64,000 nt of DNA from Cytobacillus dafuensis (GCF_007995155.1 NZ_CP042593.1:3576001-3640000); one strand, 5' to 3'; positions 18,643 to 28,781 are shown, numbered from the stretch's first letter. Notes: a model not told the origin generated them from the sequence alone. Numbers and translations are program-made.

Positions 18643-19416
18643 TCAGACTACTTTTGCTTCAGTGTGCAGTAGATTTACAAGTTCTTTTACTTGATCTGAT
18701 AAATCACCTTCAAGAACTTTACCCGCTTCCTTTTTAGGAGGAAGGTAAATTTCAATCGTTTTTGTTTTAGCCTCTACATCGTCTTCATCCAGATCAAGAT
18801 CATCTAGCTCAAGCTCATCAAGAGGTTTTTTCTTTGCCTTCATGATTCCTGGTAATGAAGGGTAACGAGGCTCGTTCAATCCTTGCTGTGCAGTTACTAA
18901 AAGAGGAAGGGATGTTTCAATTACTTCAGAATCTCCTTCAACGTCACGAACAACTGTTACATTGCTTCCTGCAATTTCAAGCTTAGTAATCGTTGTTACA
19001 TATGGAATATTAAGCAATTCCGCAACACGTGGTCCAACTTGACCTGAGCCGCCATCAATAGCAACATTTCCTGCAATAATCAAATCTGCTTCCTTATCCT
19101 TTAAATATTCAGATAATATTTTTGCTGTTGTAAATTGGTCCCCATAGTCTAGATCATCTTCAGTATTGATCAAAACAGCTTTATCTGCTCCCATAGCTAG
19201 AGCCGTACGCAACTGTTTTTCAGTTTCTTCATTTCCGACAGAGATAACAACAACCTCTCCGCCATTTTCATCACGAACTTGGATTGCTTCTTCTATCGCA
19301 TATTCATCATAAGGATTAATGATAAATTCTGCCCCATCTTCGTTTATTTGGCCACTAGAAATAGTAATTTTTTCTTCAGTATCAAAGGTTCTTTTCATTA
19401 AAACATAGATGTTCAT
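18643..19416 (-). CDS. etfB: Electron transfer flavoprotein subunit beta
   Basis: A 257-residue AMP-binding partner of EtfA. It opens MNIYVLMKRTFDTEEKI and has the signature VATEEMGADKAVLI-like segment and VDGGSGQVGPRVAELLNIPYVT. An upstream in-frame start runs into a repeat element; the ATG at 19416 is used because AGGAGG lies seven bases upstream and the protein then matches the family start. A repeat copy begins only two bases upstream of that ribosome site. Confidence 0.95.
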   Translation of the reverse strand: MNIYVLMKRTFDTEEKITISSGQINEDGAEFIINPYDEYAIEEAIQVRDENGGEVVVISVGNEETEKQLRTALAMGADKAVLINTEDDLDYGDQFTTAKILSEYLKDKEADLIIAGNVAIDGGSGQVGPRVAELLNIPYVTTITKLEIAGSNVTVVRDVEGDSEVIETSLPLLVTAQQGLNEPRYPSLPGIMKAKKKPLDELELDDLDLDEDDVEAKTKTIEIYLPPKKEAGKVLEGDLSDQVKELVNLLHTEAKVV

Positions 19417-19429
19417 GATTTCCCTCCTA

Positions 19430-19567
19430 ATAATAAAAGCGTAAGTGCCTCGCTCAGGGGCGCCAAGCATAAGACGAGCCGGCGAGAAGGTTGCTCTTTA
19501 ACCTTCTTGTCGGATTGGCTTATGACCTCGAGTCCCTAGGCACTGTAGCTAGATAATAAAAGCGTAA
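19430..19567 (+). repeat. Modular repeat, copy 2, flanked by 15-bp direct repeats
   Basis: Starts AAAAGCGTAAGTGCC and ends AGGCACTGTAGCTAG. The interior is the GCATAAGACG.../...GGCTTATGACCTCGAG hairpin (about 19465-19530) also seen in copy 1; the RUCCU hairpins are missing. ATAATAAAAGCGTAA occurs at both ends (19430-19444 and 19553-19567). It forms the leader directly before the etfB ribosome site. Confidence 0.75.
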
Positions 19568-19697
19568 TTACAAACAAAACATTTTATCACTTCGAAAGAT
19601 TAAGATAATTTTTGTTATACGATGCTAAAGAGCTGCCTCGTATAATTCTATTATAATTGATTGCTAGTCTAATTGTTATCTAAAAATAATGAAATTT

Positions 19698-20471
19698 CTA
19701 CTTTCCTGTAAAATTTGGCTCTCTCTTTTCAATAAATGCCGTAATTCCTTCTTTACCATCTTCAGAAACAAACACATCACCGAATAGCTTTGCTTCCCTT
19801 TTAACCCCATCGTAATACTTGTCGGTTTTTGCATAGTTCAATAGCTCGATAGCAGCTTTAATAGAAACTGGACTCTTCTTTGCTATTTTCTTTGCCATTC
19901 GGTAAGCATTTTCCATTAGCTCATTCTCTGGATATGCCTTGTTTGCAAGCCCAAATTGAACGGCTTCCAATCCTGTTATCGGATCACTTGTAAATAACAT
20001 TTCAGCTGCTTTCGCCGAACCTACAAAACGAGGAAGACGCTGTGTTCCGGCAAACCCAGGAATTAATCCAAGCTGAAGCTCAGGTAAACCAAGCTTAGCA
20101 TTTTCAGCTACTAATCTAATATGACATCCCATCGCAAGCTCTAAGCCCCCACCAAGTGCAGCCCCATGAATGGCAGCAATGATTGGCTTAGGGAAAGTCT
20201 CCATTCTTTCAAAAAGCTCTTGTCCAAAAGTTGCTAGTTTAGTAAAGTCTTCTCCATTATCTATTGTAGTGAATTCTTTTATGTCGGCACCTGCTGAAAA
20301 AAATCTGCCTTCCCCATGAATTAAGATGACTCTTATTTCATCATTTGATTGAATTTCATCTAATACCAAAGATAGTTCCTTTAATAATCCTGATGAAAGA
20401 GCATTTGCCGGTGGACGCTCAATCGTAATGGTAGCCACCATATCTTGGAATGACCATTTTAATAATTCCAT
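19698..20471 (-). CDS. fadB: Enoyl-CoA hydratase (FadB/YsiB)
   Basis: A 257-residue crotonase-fold enzyme hydrating trans-2-enoyl-CoA in beta-oxidation. The oxyanion-hole segments are FSAGADIKEF near 61-70 and AIHGAALGGGLELAMGCHIRLV near 99-120; the two catalytic glutamates fall in GGGLELAMG (near 113) and LPELQLGLIPGFAGTQRLPR (near 132). It follows fadR by 23 bases, in the lcfA-fadR-fadB-etfB-etfA group known in B. subtilis. Confidence 0.92.
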   Translation of the reverse strand: MELLKWSFQDMVATITIERPPANALSSGLLKELSLVLDEIQSNDEIRVILIHGEGRFFSAGADIKEFTTIDNGEDFTKLATFGQELFERMETFPKPIIAAIHGAALGGGLELAMGCHIRLVAENAKLGLPELQLGLIPGFAGTQRLPRFVGSAKAAEMLFTSDPITGLEAVQFGLANKAYPENELMENAYRMAKKIAKKSPVSIKAAIELLNYAKTDKYYDGVKREAKLFGDVFVSEDGKEGITAFIEKREPNFTGK

Positions 20472-20494
20472 ACTCCATCCCCTTTTCTAACAGA

Positions 20495-21082
20495 TTATGA
20501 TCGTGCTGTACAACCATTAAGAAGTAATTGATGTACAGATTCTGCTAATGCGGTTAAATCATATTTTTGATCGTTCATAACCCATGTAGTAACTGTCTCA
20601 TCCATCGTACCAAAAATCATTTGTCTCGCCAATCGAATATCGAGAGTAGGTGAAAACTCTCCACTTTCTTTTCCGTCCTTTAAAATCTTTTCCACTAATG
20701 ATAAATATCCCTTTAGAACTTCATTAATTTTATGGCGAAGATCTTTATTTGACTGTCTTAACTCTAACTGCGTTACAATGGCTAGATGCCTATCTTCTGA
20801 AAGCATATTAAAATGCGTTTCAATCATCATTAATAATTTCTCCGCTGCTGTTTCTTTTCCTTCAATTTTTTCTTCTATTTTTTCAACAAAACTACCCATT
20901 TTTTCTTGAAAGAGAGAGATAAGTATATCTTCTTTATTCTTAAAATATAAATAAATAGTGCCATCAGCTACTCCTGCATGCTTTGCAATTTTTGCAACTT
21001 GCGCATGGTGGTAGCCATTTTCTGCAATGGCAATAACGGCAGCATCAATAATTTGACGGTATTTAGGTCTGTTCTTTTTCAA
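20495..21082 (-). CDS. fadR: TetR-family fatty-acid degradation regulator FadR (YsiA)
   Basis: A 195-residue repressor whose ligand in B. subtilis is long-chain acyl-CoA. N-terminal TetR helix-turn-helix IIDAAVIAIAENGYHHAQVAKIAKHAGVADGTIYLYFKNKEDIL at residues about 11-55; the C-terminal domain is helical. An exact FadR box lies upstream at 21169-21186, indicating autoregulation. Followed by fadB. Confidence 0.93.
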   Translation of the reverse strand: MKKNRPKYRQIIDAAVIAIAENGYHHAQVAKIAKHAGVADGTIYLYFKNKEDILISLFQEKMGSFVEKIEEKIEGKETAAEKLLMMIETHFNMLSEDRHLAIVTQLELRQSNKDLRHKINEVLKGYLSLVEKILKDGKESGEFSPTLDIRLARQMIFGTMDETVTTWVMNDQKYDLTALAESVHQLLLNGCTARS

Positions 21083-21168
21083 GCTTTACCTCCTCTCAAG
21101 AAATTCCTGCTATTTTTTTAAAGCTTTATACTTTTATGAATGTCAAATATTTTTTTGAACCTAAATAA

Positions 21169-21186
21169 TGAATGAATAATCATTCA
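21169..21186. promoter_or_regulatory. FadR operator
   Basis: TGAATGAATAATCATTCA matches the B. subtilis FadR consensus TGAATGAMTANTCATTCA at every position. It lies 87 bases upstream of fadR and downstream of lcfA, so it should control the fadR-fadB unit. Confidence 0.93.
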
Positions 21187-21322
21187 TATTTTTATAATAG
21201 AATTACAATTTTTCTGTGTCAACAAAATGCTTGTCTTTTGTTTGCTTAATTATGACATTTCCGAAAAGAATAGACAAGCTTAAATATTCAAAAATAAAGA
21301 ACCGAATGAGCTCGGTCTTTAA

Positions 21323-23023
21323 TTAAGCCTGCTTTTCTATATGATCATTCGCTTTCTTTTTTTCTTCATCTATTAAAGCTCTTCTCAAAATCTTACCTAC
21401 AGCTGTCTTCGGAAGTTCATCACGGAATTCATAAAGTCTTGGAACTTTGTAGGCAGCTAGATGCTTCCGTGCAAATTCATTTAATTCTTCTTGACTTGTT
21501 GTTGTACCCTCTTTTAATACGATATAGGCTTTAACTGTTTCACCGCGATACGGATCAGGAATTCCAGCTGCTACAACTTCCTGTACATTTGGATGTTCAT
21601 AAAGCACTTCTTCAATTTCACGTGGGTAAATATTATATCCCCCTGCAATAATCATATCCTTCTTCCGATCGACAACATAGAAGTAGCCATTTTCATCCAT
21701 ATAGCCAAGATCGCCTGTTAATAGCCAGCCATCTTTTAATGTTTCAGCCGTTTCCTCAGGACGATTCCAATATCCCTTCATCACTTGTGGACCCTTTACA
21801 GCAATTTCTCCAACCTCACCAGGTGGAAGATGCTCACCAGTTTCCAATGAAAGAATTGCTGAATCGGTATCTGGCCATGGTACACCAATACTTCCTTTTA
21901 CACGTGGACGATCCCATAGGAAGTTCGCATGTGTCACAGGTGATGATTCTGTTAATCCATATCCTTCCACAAGTTTTCCACCTGTTACTTCCTCGAACTT
22001 TTGCTGAACTTCGACAGGAAGTGCTGCAGAGCCACTTATACATGAATCAATAGAAGAGAGGTCGTATTTCTTTAAATCCGGATGGTTTAATAATCCTATA
22101 TAAATTGTTGGAGCTCCCGGGAATAATGTTGGTTTTTGTTTTTGAATGGTCTTAAGTGTTGTTTCTACATCGAACTTTGGCAGAAGTACCATTTTATGTG
22201 CTTCCATAACTGCTAAAATTAATACAGTTGTCATTCCATATACATGGAAGAATGGCAATATGCCTAGTACAACCTCTTGACCTGGCTTACATTTATATAA
22301 CCATGCCTTGCACATGGACGCATTTGCAACGAGGTTTCGATGTGTTAACATAACCCCTTTCGGGAAGCCTGTTGTTCCGCCTGTATACTGCAATAATGCT
22401 AAATCTTCTTCAAAATCGATTTCATATTCCTTTAACGCTCGAGTTGGCAGCTTTAATATTTCAGTCAGCAAATGGTTGTTGCCTTCATGCTTTACATTGA
22501 CAACAATTCCATATTGCTTCTTTTGAATAAAAGGGTATACGAGATTTTTCGGAAAAGGAAGAAAGTCTTTGATAGCGGTTACAATTACATTCTGTAAATC
22601 CGTCTTTGGCATCACCTTTGTTACTCTTGGGAATAATATATCCATCGTAATGATCGCTCTTGCTCCAGAATCCTTCATCTGGTATTCAAGTTCTCGTTCC
22701 ATATACAATGGATTTGTTTGTACAACGATCCCTCCCGCCATTAAAATCCCATAATAACTAATAACAGCCTGAGGGATGTTAGGCAGCATAATGGCAACTC
22801 TGTCACCTTTTTTTATTCCTAATTCCTGAAGATATCCTGCCAGTTTGATTGATGATTCATAAATATGTTGATAGGTAAATTCCTTACCCATAAAATGAAT
22901 AGAAATTCGATTAGGATTTTCTTTTGCTGCCATCCTCAGGTAATCTTGTACCGGCTGGCTTGTATATGTCAAAGTTGAGGGGATTTCATCCGGATATGTT
23001 TGAAGCCAAGGCTTATTATTCAA
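21323..23023 (-). CDS. lcfA: Long-chain fatty-acid--CoA ligase LcfA
   Basis: A 566-residue adenylate-forming enzyme that activates fatty acids to acyl-CoA for beta-oxidation. P-loop-like YTGGTTGFPKGVMLTHRNL near residues 213-231, YGLTESSPVTH near 355, GDLGYMDENGYFYVVDRKKDMI near 437-458 and the C-terminal catalytic Lys in PKTAVGKILRR. Start is TTG with GGAGGG upstream. Located upstream of fadR with the FadR box between them. Confidence 0.94.
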   Translation of the reverse strand: MNNKPWLQTYPDEIPSTLTYTSQPVQDYLRMAAKENPNRISIHFMGKEFTYQHIYESSIKLAGYLQELGIKKGDRVAIMLPNIPQAVISYYGILMAGGIVVQTNPLYMERELEYQMKDSGARAIITMDILFPRVTKVMPKTDLQNVIVTAIKDFLPFPKNLVYPFIQKKQYGIVVNVKHEGNNHLLTEILKLPTRALKEYEIDFEEDLALLQYTGGTTGFPKGVMLTHRNLVANASMCKAWLYKCKPGQEVVLGILPFFHVYGMTTVLILAVMEAHKMVLLPKFDVETTLKTIQKQKPTLFPGAPTIYIGLLNHPDLKKYDLSSIDSCISGSAALPVEVQQKFEEVTGGKLVEGYGLTESSPVTHANFLWDRPRVKGSIGVPWPDTDSAILSLETGEHLPPGEVGEIAVKGPQVMKGYWNRPEETAETLKDGWLLTGDLGYMDENGYFYVVDRKKDMIIAGGYNIYPREIEEVLYEHPNVQEVVAAGIPDPYRGETVKAYIVLKEGTTTSQEELNEFARKHLAAYKVPRLYEFRDELPKTAVGKILRRALIDEEKKKANDHIEKQA

Positions 23024-23136
23024 TTTTTATTCCCTCCTTCTAAAAATTAAGTTTTTAGAACATTCAAACTGTTCATTCCTATTATAATATAATGAAGTTT
23101 ACGTGACAATTAGAATAAGACTTTTCACACTTAATT
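23024..23136. other. Region upstream of lcfA
   Basis: Contains TCATTCC at about 23074-23080, one good FadR half-site, but the other half is not recognisable. Nothing else is supported. Confidence 0.35.
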
Positions 23137-23268
23137 AGAAAAACTTGGCGTTCGCAAAGTCATTTTTGCGAATGCCTTAGTTTTTCTTATGCGATCTTAT
23201 TAGCAGATATTTAATTGAAAACACACTTAACTTTAGTAGGTTAATAACTTAAATTTTCCTGTTAGCTT
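23137..23268 (+). repeat. 134-bp dispersed repeat, copy B (tandem with C)
   Basis: Hairpin GGCGTTCGCAAA.../...TTTGCGAATGCC followed by CTTATGCGATCTTATTAGCAG and an AT-rich tail ending GTTAGCTT. It is directly joined head-to-tail to copy C. Confidence 0.88.
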
Positions 23269-23402
23269 AGAAAAACTTGGCGTTCGCAAGTCCTTTTTGG
23301 CGAACGCCTTAGTTTTTCTTATGCGATCTTATTAGCAGATATTTAATTGAACTCACACTTTACTTTAGTACGTTAATAAACTTAAACTTTCTTATTAGCC
23401 AA
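23269..23402 (+). repeat. 134-bp dispersed repeat, copy C (tandem with B)
   Basis: Hairpin GGCGTTCGC.../...GCGAACGCC, then the same conserved middle and tail, ending CTTATTAGCC. It abuts the A/T tract of the terminator at 23401-23436. Confidence 0.88.
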
Positions 23403-23436
23403 AAAAAATCGCCATTGTGTCATGGCGATTTTTTTC
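23401..23436. terminator. Terminator after the 27-residue ORF
   Basis: AAATCGCCATTG.../...CATGGCGATTT with A-run before and T-run after, so it can act in both directions. Confidence 0.88.
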
Positions 23437-23456
23437 GAAATTATATTGATAAAACA

Positions 23457-23540
23457 TTAAACAATGAATAATAGATATATGCTGCCTATTAAGATAAATA
23501 AACCACAGAGAACAAATAATATTTTTGCTAATTTATCCAC
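23457..23540 (-). CDS. Putative 27-residue membrane protein downstream of yshE
   Basis: A short frame starting GTG, preceded by AAGGAG with nine-base spacing; the ribosome site overlaps the yshE stop. The product begins MDKLAKILF and is a single hydrophobic helix with a positive N-terminus, ending LLFIV. A strong terminator follows 20 bases later. Position, ribosome site and composition support a real small membrane protein, but no family is recognised. Confidence 0.55.
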   Translation of the reverse strand: MDKLAKILFVLCGLFILIGSIYLLFIV

Positions 23541-23553
23541 TTTTTTTCGCTCC

Positions 23554-23961
23554 TTAAGATAGCCCTGCCCCGATAACAAATGACAAACCAATAGAAATAA
23601 TCATGGATATCAATCCAACTGCTTTATTATTATTTTCAATTTCCTCATCTATTTTGAATTTTGGCGTAAGAAATTCAAAAATAAAATAGCCAATAAGTAA
23701 TAGGATGAAGCCAAAAACGCCCCAGCTTATCATCGTTAACAATGTATCATTATGCATAATGGAATGTCTGAAAATATTGGCAATCCCGAAAATCTTTCCC
23801 CCAGTTGCCATAGCTACCGCTACATTTCCTTTTTTGATTTCATCCCAGTTCCTATATTTCGTGACAAGCTCAAAAACGGCTAGAAAAACAATCATACAAA
23901 GGATTACTACACTGTAATACCCAGCAGTTCTTACAAATTCATTTTCCCAAAATTGATTCAT
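23554..23961 (-). CDS. yshE: DUF350 family membrane protein YshE
   Basis: A 135-residue protein with four predicted transmembrane segments (about residues 17-37, 47-67, 74-95 and 112-133), the DUF350 arrangement. The gene lies downstream of mutS2 as in B. subtilis. The function of this family is not established. ATG start with GGGGAGAAATG context. The downstream 27-residue ORF may be translationally coupled to it. Confidence 0.85.
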   Translation of the reverse strand: MNQFWENEFVRTAGYYSVVILCMIVFLAVFELVTKYRNWDEIKKGNVAVAMATGGKIFGIANIFRHSIMHNDTLLTMISWGVFGFILLLIGYFIFEFLTPKFKIDEEIENNNKAVGLISMIISIGLSFVIGAGLS

Positions 23962-23979
23962 GTCATTTCTCCCCGCACG

Positions 23980-26334
23980 TTATTTAAACTCAACGATTGT
24001 AACACCTGATCCACCTTCACCCGCTTCTCCAAAACGGATTTTTTTCACGGACCGATGATTACGTAAATATTCCTGAACCCCTTGTCTTAATGCACCAGTT
24101 CCTTTACCGTGAATAATTGATACACGCGGATATGCTGCAAGTAGTGCATCATCGATGTATTTTTCAACGCGAAGCAAGGCATTTTCATATCTTTCTCCGC
24201 GTAGATCCAATTCTAGATTCACATGGAAGTCCTTACCTTTCACAGTTGCCATCGGTCTTGTTTCAACAGGCTTGGGGCTTTTAATAAATTCCAGATCCTT
24301 TTCCGATACTTTCATCTTCAAGATACCTATTTGAACATGCCATTCATTATCAGAGGTTTTTTCGATCAGATGACCCTTTTGATCAAAGCTTAATACTTTT
24401 ACTTCATCACCAGGTTTTAATACACGCTCTTCCTTCCTGGTGATTGGTTTCTTTGACTTTTTAATTTTTGGGGCAGCTTCATCTAAACGCTTTTTCGCTT
24501 CAATTAATTCATGCTCTTTTATTTCTGCTGCTTTTTCTATTCGCATTTGTCTTAAATCACGTATGATTTTTTCCGCATCTGCCTTAGCTTGCTCAACAAT
24601 CGCTTCTGCCTTTTCTGCAGCTTTTTCATGAAGCGCATCTTTTTGCTCGTAAAATTCAACCATTTGCTTTTGCAAATCTTTATGAAGTTTTTCAGCACCT
24701 TTTAATAATTCATTTGCTTCTTCCCGTTCAGCCTCTGCCAATCTTTTACTCTCTTCCAATGAGGCAATCATATTCTCAACTTGATTACTGTCAGCACTAA
24801 TATAGGACCGGGCAGTATTGATAACATCATCTTGCAGACCAAGCCTCTTTGATATCTCAAATGCATTGCTTCGTCCTGGAACACCTATGAGAAGTTTATA
24901 AGTAGGACTTAATGTATCAATATTAAATTCTACACTTGCATTAATGACTCCTTCTCGATTATACCCATACGCTTTTAGTTCTGGATAATGAGTAGTAGCA
25001 ATGACTCTTGCTCCGCGTTTATAAACTTCATCTAAAATCGAAATCGCAAGTGCAGCGCCTTCTTGGGGATCTGTTCCTGCACCTAGCTCATCAAAAAGAA
25101 CAAGGCTATCGAAATTAACTTTGTTTAAAATATCTACAATATTCACCATATGTGATGAAAAAGTACTAAGACTTTGTTCAATCGATTGCTCATCACCGAT
25201 ATCAGCATAAACAGCTCCAAAAACAGCAATTTCTGATCCATCCAATGCTGGGATTTGCAGCCCAGCCTGAGCCATTAATGTACATAAACCTACCGTTTTT
25301 AATGTTACGGTTTTCCCTCCAGTATTAGGACCCGTAATGACAATCGTAGAATAGTCTTTTCCTAACGTAATATCATTGGCTACCACAATATCCTCATTGA
25401 TAAGCGGATGGCGTGCCTTAAATAAAGCGATTCTTCCTTCATTATTCACTTCTGGCTTCGAAGCCTTAATTCTCTTACTATAACGTGCTTTAGCAAACAT
25501 AAAATCAATTTCTGCAAGTACTTCGACTATTACTTCTAGCTCTTCATATTCCTCAGCAACTTTACTTGTAAGCTCGATCAAGATTCGTTCTACTTCCTGT
25601 ATTTCTTTCACACGAATTTCTTGGAGCTCATTATTTAATTGGACAATCGATTGAGGTTCAATAAATAATGTTTGACCTGAAGAGCTTTGATCATGAATAA
25701 TTCCGCCGTAATGCCCTTTATATTCTTGTTTTACAGGGATAACGAAGCGATCATTTCGAATGGTAATAATGGCATCTGACAGCATTTTCTGGGCATTTGA
25801 TGAACGAATCATGCTTTCGAGTCGTTCTCTAACCCGTGCCTCTTTTGTCCGCAATTGATTTCTAAGTGATCGGAGCGTGTCGCTTGCACTATCAAGGACT
25901 TCTCCATTATCATCAATCGCATTTTTAATAGACGATTCTAAATCTGCTAAAACAATAATCCGATCTACATAGCTTATTAAACTAGGTAATTCATCTCTCT
26001 CTTCTACAAATTCCTCGATGAATCTTTTGATTTGTCTACTCGCATGGATTGTGCTTGCTACTTGAATTAGCTCCTGAGGGCTTAGCGTTCCACCAATGAC
26101 TGATCTTTTAACATGTGGACGAATATCATAGATGCCGCCAAGTGGAACATTCCCTTTTATTCTAAGAACTTTAACCGCTTCATCCGTTTCCTCCTGCCAC
26201 TGTAAAACCTCTTCAACATTCACAGATGGCATTAAATTTTCCGCTTTCCTTTTTCCTAAGGTAGAAGAAACATGCTCGAGTAATTGCTCTTTCACTTTAT
26301 TAAATTCTAATACTTTTAGTATTCGTTCCTGCAT
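23980..26334 (-). CDS. mutS2: Endonuclease MutS2
   Basis: A 784-residue MutS paralogue. MutS-type ATPase with Walker [10 protein letters not shown] near residue 329, [15 protein letters not shown] near 410, a long charged coiled coil near 510-620, and a C-terminal Smr nuclease domain ([33 protein letters not shown]) from about 705. In B. subtilis the protein also rescues collided ribosomes. A start nine codons upstream would overlap polX; the ATG at 26334 is used because GGAGG lies ten bases upstream and [11 protein letters not shown] matches the family start. Confidence 0.93.
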   Translation of the reverse strand: MQERILKVLEFNKVKEQLLEHVSSTLGKRKAENLMPSVNVEEVLQWQEETDEAVKVLRIKGNVPLGGIYDIRPHVKRSVIGGTLSPQELIQVASTIHASRQIKRFIEEFVEERDELPSLISYVDRIIVLADLESSIKNAIDDNGEVLDSASDTLRSLRNQLRTKEARVRERLESMIRSSNAQKMLSDAIITIRNDRFVIPVKQEYKGHYGGIIHDQSSSGQTLFIEPQSIVQLNNELQEIRVKEIQEVERILIELTSKVAEEYEELEVIVEVLAEIDFMFAKARYSKRIKASKPEVNNEGRIALFKARHPLINEDIVVANDITLGKDYSTIVITGPNTGGKTVTLKTVGLCTLMAQAGLQIPALDGSEIAVFGAVYADIGDEQSIEQSLSTFSSHMVNIVDILNKVNFDSLVLFDELGAGTDPQEGAALAISILDEVYKRGARVIATTHYPELKAYGYNREGVINASVEFNIDTLSPTYKLLIGVPGRSNAFEISKRLGLQDDVINTARSYISADSNQVENMIASLEESKRLAEAEREEANELLKGAEKLHKDLQKQMVEFYEQKDALHEKAAEKAEAIVEQAKADAEKIIRDLRQMRIEKAAEIKEHELIEAKKRLDEAAPKIKKSKKPITRKEERVLKPGDEVKVLSFDQKGHLIEKTSDNEWHVQIGILKMKVSEKDLEFIKSPKPVETRPMATVKGKDFHVNLELDLRGERYENALLRVEKYIDDALLAAYPRVSIIHGKGTGALRQGVQEYLRNHRSVKKIRFGEAGEGGSGVTIVEFK

Positions 26335-26357
26335 GAGGGTATGACCTCCAATTCTGA

Positions 26358-28079
26358 TCATTTTTGCTTATTGGACAAAAATGTAATCAGTTCATCTGTA
26401 TTTAAAGCATTAAGGACAGTACTTTTCTTTATCCATCCTTTTCTGGCTGTTGAAACACCAATAGACATATGATTAAGTGTATCAATTTTATGAGCATCTG
26501 TGTTAATGACAATTTTCACACCTGCGTCCTGTGCTTGGCGAATATACTGTGGAGCTAGATCAAGTCGATTCGGATTTGCATTAAGCTCAAGGACAGTGTT
26601 CGTTTCTTTTGCCAGCTCAATTAACATATCCATGTCTACTTCATACCCATCCCTACGACCAATTAGTCTACCCGTCGGATGAGCGATAATGTCAACATGA
26701 GGATTTTTCAAGGCTGTTTTCAACCGCTGCATGATCTTTTCTTTTGGCTGTGTAAATGATGAATGAATTGAGGCAATGACAATGTCCATTTCAGCAAGCA
26801 ATTCATCATCATAATCTAATGTACCATCTGGAAGTATATCCATTTCAACTCCTGAGAGTATTATAATATCTGAGTATCGTTCATTTAAACGCTTTATTTC
26901 TTCTTTTTGCTGCCTTAATCTTTCAGGGGTAAGACCATTCGCTACTTTCAAATATTGGGAGTGGTCGGTTATGGCTAAATATTTATAACCGCGTTCACGA
27001 CAGGCTTCAACCATTTCTTCTATTGAGAAGGCCCCATCGCTCCATGAAGTATGCATATGTAAATCTCCCTTAATATCTGCAAGAGAGATTAGCTCCATAT
27101 CAGTTGTATATTCATCTACTTCCTTCCCATCCTCCCTTATTTCCGGCGGGAACAACGGAAGTCCAAAATAAGCATAAAATTCTTCTTCACTCGTAAAAGT
27201 GGTAATCTCACCCGTTTCGTTATTTTCGACTCCATATTCACTAATTTTTTCCCCGCGTTCTTTAGCAAGCTGGCGCATTCTTACATTATGATCCTTCGAT
27301 CCAGTAAAATGGTGTAGAGTAGTTGCAAATTCATGGGGTTTTACAAGACGAAAATCGACGGATAAATCATAGCTGTATTCAAGAATAACGGAAACTTTTG
27401 TGTCACCAGCAGCTATGATCTCCTTTATTCCTGGGAATGCTAGTAGTTTTTCTTTTACTAAAGAAAGCTCTTCCGTCGCAATGATAAAATCTAAATCCTT
27501 AATTGTTTCGCGCACCCTTCTTAAGCTTCCAGCTCTTGAAAACCTGTTGATTTCAATGATCTTGCCTAAATAAGATTCAATACTTTCAGCAATAGGCAGC
27601 ATATAAGCAAGTGGAAGACGTTCTGGTCTTGAACCTGCATTTTTTAGTGCGTCTAGGATTTTTTCTTCTGTTTTTTTTCCGAATCCAGGAAGTGATTGAA
27701 CTTTACCATTTAGACAGGATTCTTCTAAATCAGCAGCATTTTCAATCCTAAGCTCTTTATAAAGCTTGGCAATTTTTTTGCCGCCAAGGCCAGGTAATTG
27801 TAGAAGAGGGATTAATCCTTTCGGGACTTCTGCTTTCAGTTCATTTAATACTGTTGAACTGCTTTCCTTTATATACTCCTCAATGACGCTTGAGGTTCCC
27901 TTTCCAATACCAGGAAGCTTAGTGAAATCATCTATTTCTGTTATGCTAAGATCAATCGATTCAAGGGCTGCTGCCGCTTTTCGAAATGCTGCTATTTTAA
28001 AGGTGTTTTCCCCTTTTAGCTCCATATAGATTGCAATCGTTTCTAGTAGCCGAACCACATCTTTTTTATTTACAGACAT
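26358..28079 (-). CDS. polX: DNA polymerase X with PHP exonuclease domain
   Basis: A 573-residue repair polymerase. N-terminal helix-hairpin-helix segments ([15 protein letters not shown] near 50, [16 protein letters not shown] near 95, [13 protein letters not shown] near 130), nucleotidyltransferase core with [19 protein letters not shown] near 183-201 (metal-binding Asp pair region), and a C-terminal PHP domain with [11 protein letters not shown] near 338 and [10 protein letters not shown] near 467 giving 3'-5' exonuclease activity. It acts in base-excision type repair. Overlaps the mutS2 leader by none; closely spaced, likely co-transcribed. Confidence 0.95.
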   Translation of the reverse strand: MSVNKKDVVRLLETIAIYMELKGENTFKIAAFRKAAAALESIDLSITEIDDFTKLPGIGKGTSSVIEEYIKESSSTVLNELKAEVPKGLIPLLQLPGLGGKKIAKLYKELRIENAADLEESCLNGKVQSLPGFGKKTEEKILDALKNAGSRPERLPLAYMLPIAESIESYLGKIIEINRFSRAGSLRRVRETIKDLDFIIATEELSLVKEKLLAFPGIKEIIAAGDTKVSVILEYSYDLSVDFRLVKPHEFATTLHHFTGSKDHNVRMRQLAKERGEKISEYGVENNETGEITTFTSEEEFYAYFGLPLFPPEIREDGKEVDEYTTDMELISLADIKGDLHMHTSWSDGAFSIEEMVEACRERGYKYLAITDHSQYLKVANGLTPERLRQQKEEIKRLNERYSDIIILSGVEMDILPDGTLDYDDELLAEMDIVIASIHSSFTQPKEKIMQRLKTALKNPHVDIIAHPTGRLIGRRDGYEVDMDMLIELAKETNTVLELNANPNRLDLAPQYIRQAQDAGVKIVINTDAHKIDTLNHMSIGVSTARKGWIKKSTVLNALNTDELITFLSNKQK

Positions 28080-28231
28080 CTGAACACCTGCTTTTTTTGG
28101 TCAAGTTAATTGATCTATTTATTGTTTCCTTTAAAGTTAAATAATATCTTTTGGATGTTAAGGGTATATCCTAAATTATATTTTTCTTCACTGCTTCCTA
28201 TTAAAAAGAAAACTTCTCTAACTTAGAGAAG

Positions 28232-28774
28232 TTACGATGCCATATATTCGATCCACATCTCTTTTATTTGCTGTGAGAATATTGGAGTATTTTTCACAAT
28301 ACCTTTTGCCATAAAAGAATCATTCAAGGCATTTTGAATGGAATCCACTGGCACTAGGGCAGCTATGTATAATAAAATAAACATGATAAGATATATTTCT
28401 ACAAATCCTAATATTCCACCTGCCCAAATATTCAACGTCCTTAAAATTGGCAGACTCGAAACAAAATCAAGCATGCTTCCAATTAGATGCAGAACGATTT
28501 TGACAGCAAAAAAAATCACGACAAAAGCAATGGCGCGATAATAGGCATCTTCCAAATTGGCATGATCAAAGAACATTTGAATTGTTGAATCGTCGCCAAA
28601 GCTTGGGTAAGGTACCCATAATGTTAGCTTAGGGGCAAGCTTTTCATAATACATATTCGCAACAATAAATGCAATGATGAAGCCGGTTAAATGGATTAAT
28701 TGAAGAATAAAGCCTCTTTTTAAACCAACGATAAAACCTATAATTAAAATGATGACTATTGCAAGATCTAGCAT
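28232..28774 (-). CDS. yshB: CvpA family membrane protein YshB
   Basis: A 180-residue protein with four predicted transmembrane helices, opening MLDLAIVIILIIGFIVGLKRGF, the CvpA-family signature. Role in bacilli unknown; E. coli CvpA is needed for colicin V production and membrane stress tolerance. It follows zapA by eight bases and precedes polX, as in B. subtilis. Confidence 0.86.
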   Translation of the reverse strand: MLDLAIVIILIIGFIVGLKRGFILQLIHLTGFIIAFIVANMYYEKLAPKLTLWVPYPSFGDDSTIQMFFDHANLEDAYYRAIAFVVIFFAVKIVLHLIGSMLDFVSSLPILRTLNIWAGGILGFVEIYLIMFILLYIAALVPVDSIQNALNDSFMAKGIVKNTPIFSQQIKEMWIEYMAS

Positions 28775-28781
28775 GACTTAT

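Noticed and set aside
21739-22053. 104-codon plus-strand frame inside lcfA
   Set aside because: Antisense shadow of a well-conserved ligase gene.
23062-23082. Possible FadR box before lcfA
   Set aside because: Only one half-site (TCATTCC) is recognisable; the left half does not match.
23137-23402. Tandem repeat considered as a CRISPR array
   Set aside because: Only two adjacent 134-base units with no spacers, and single copies elsewhere.
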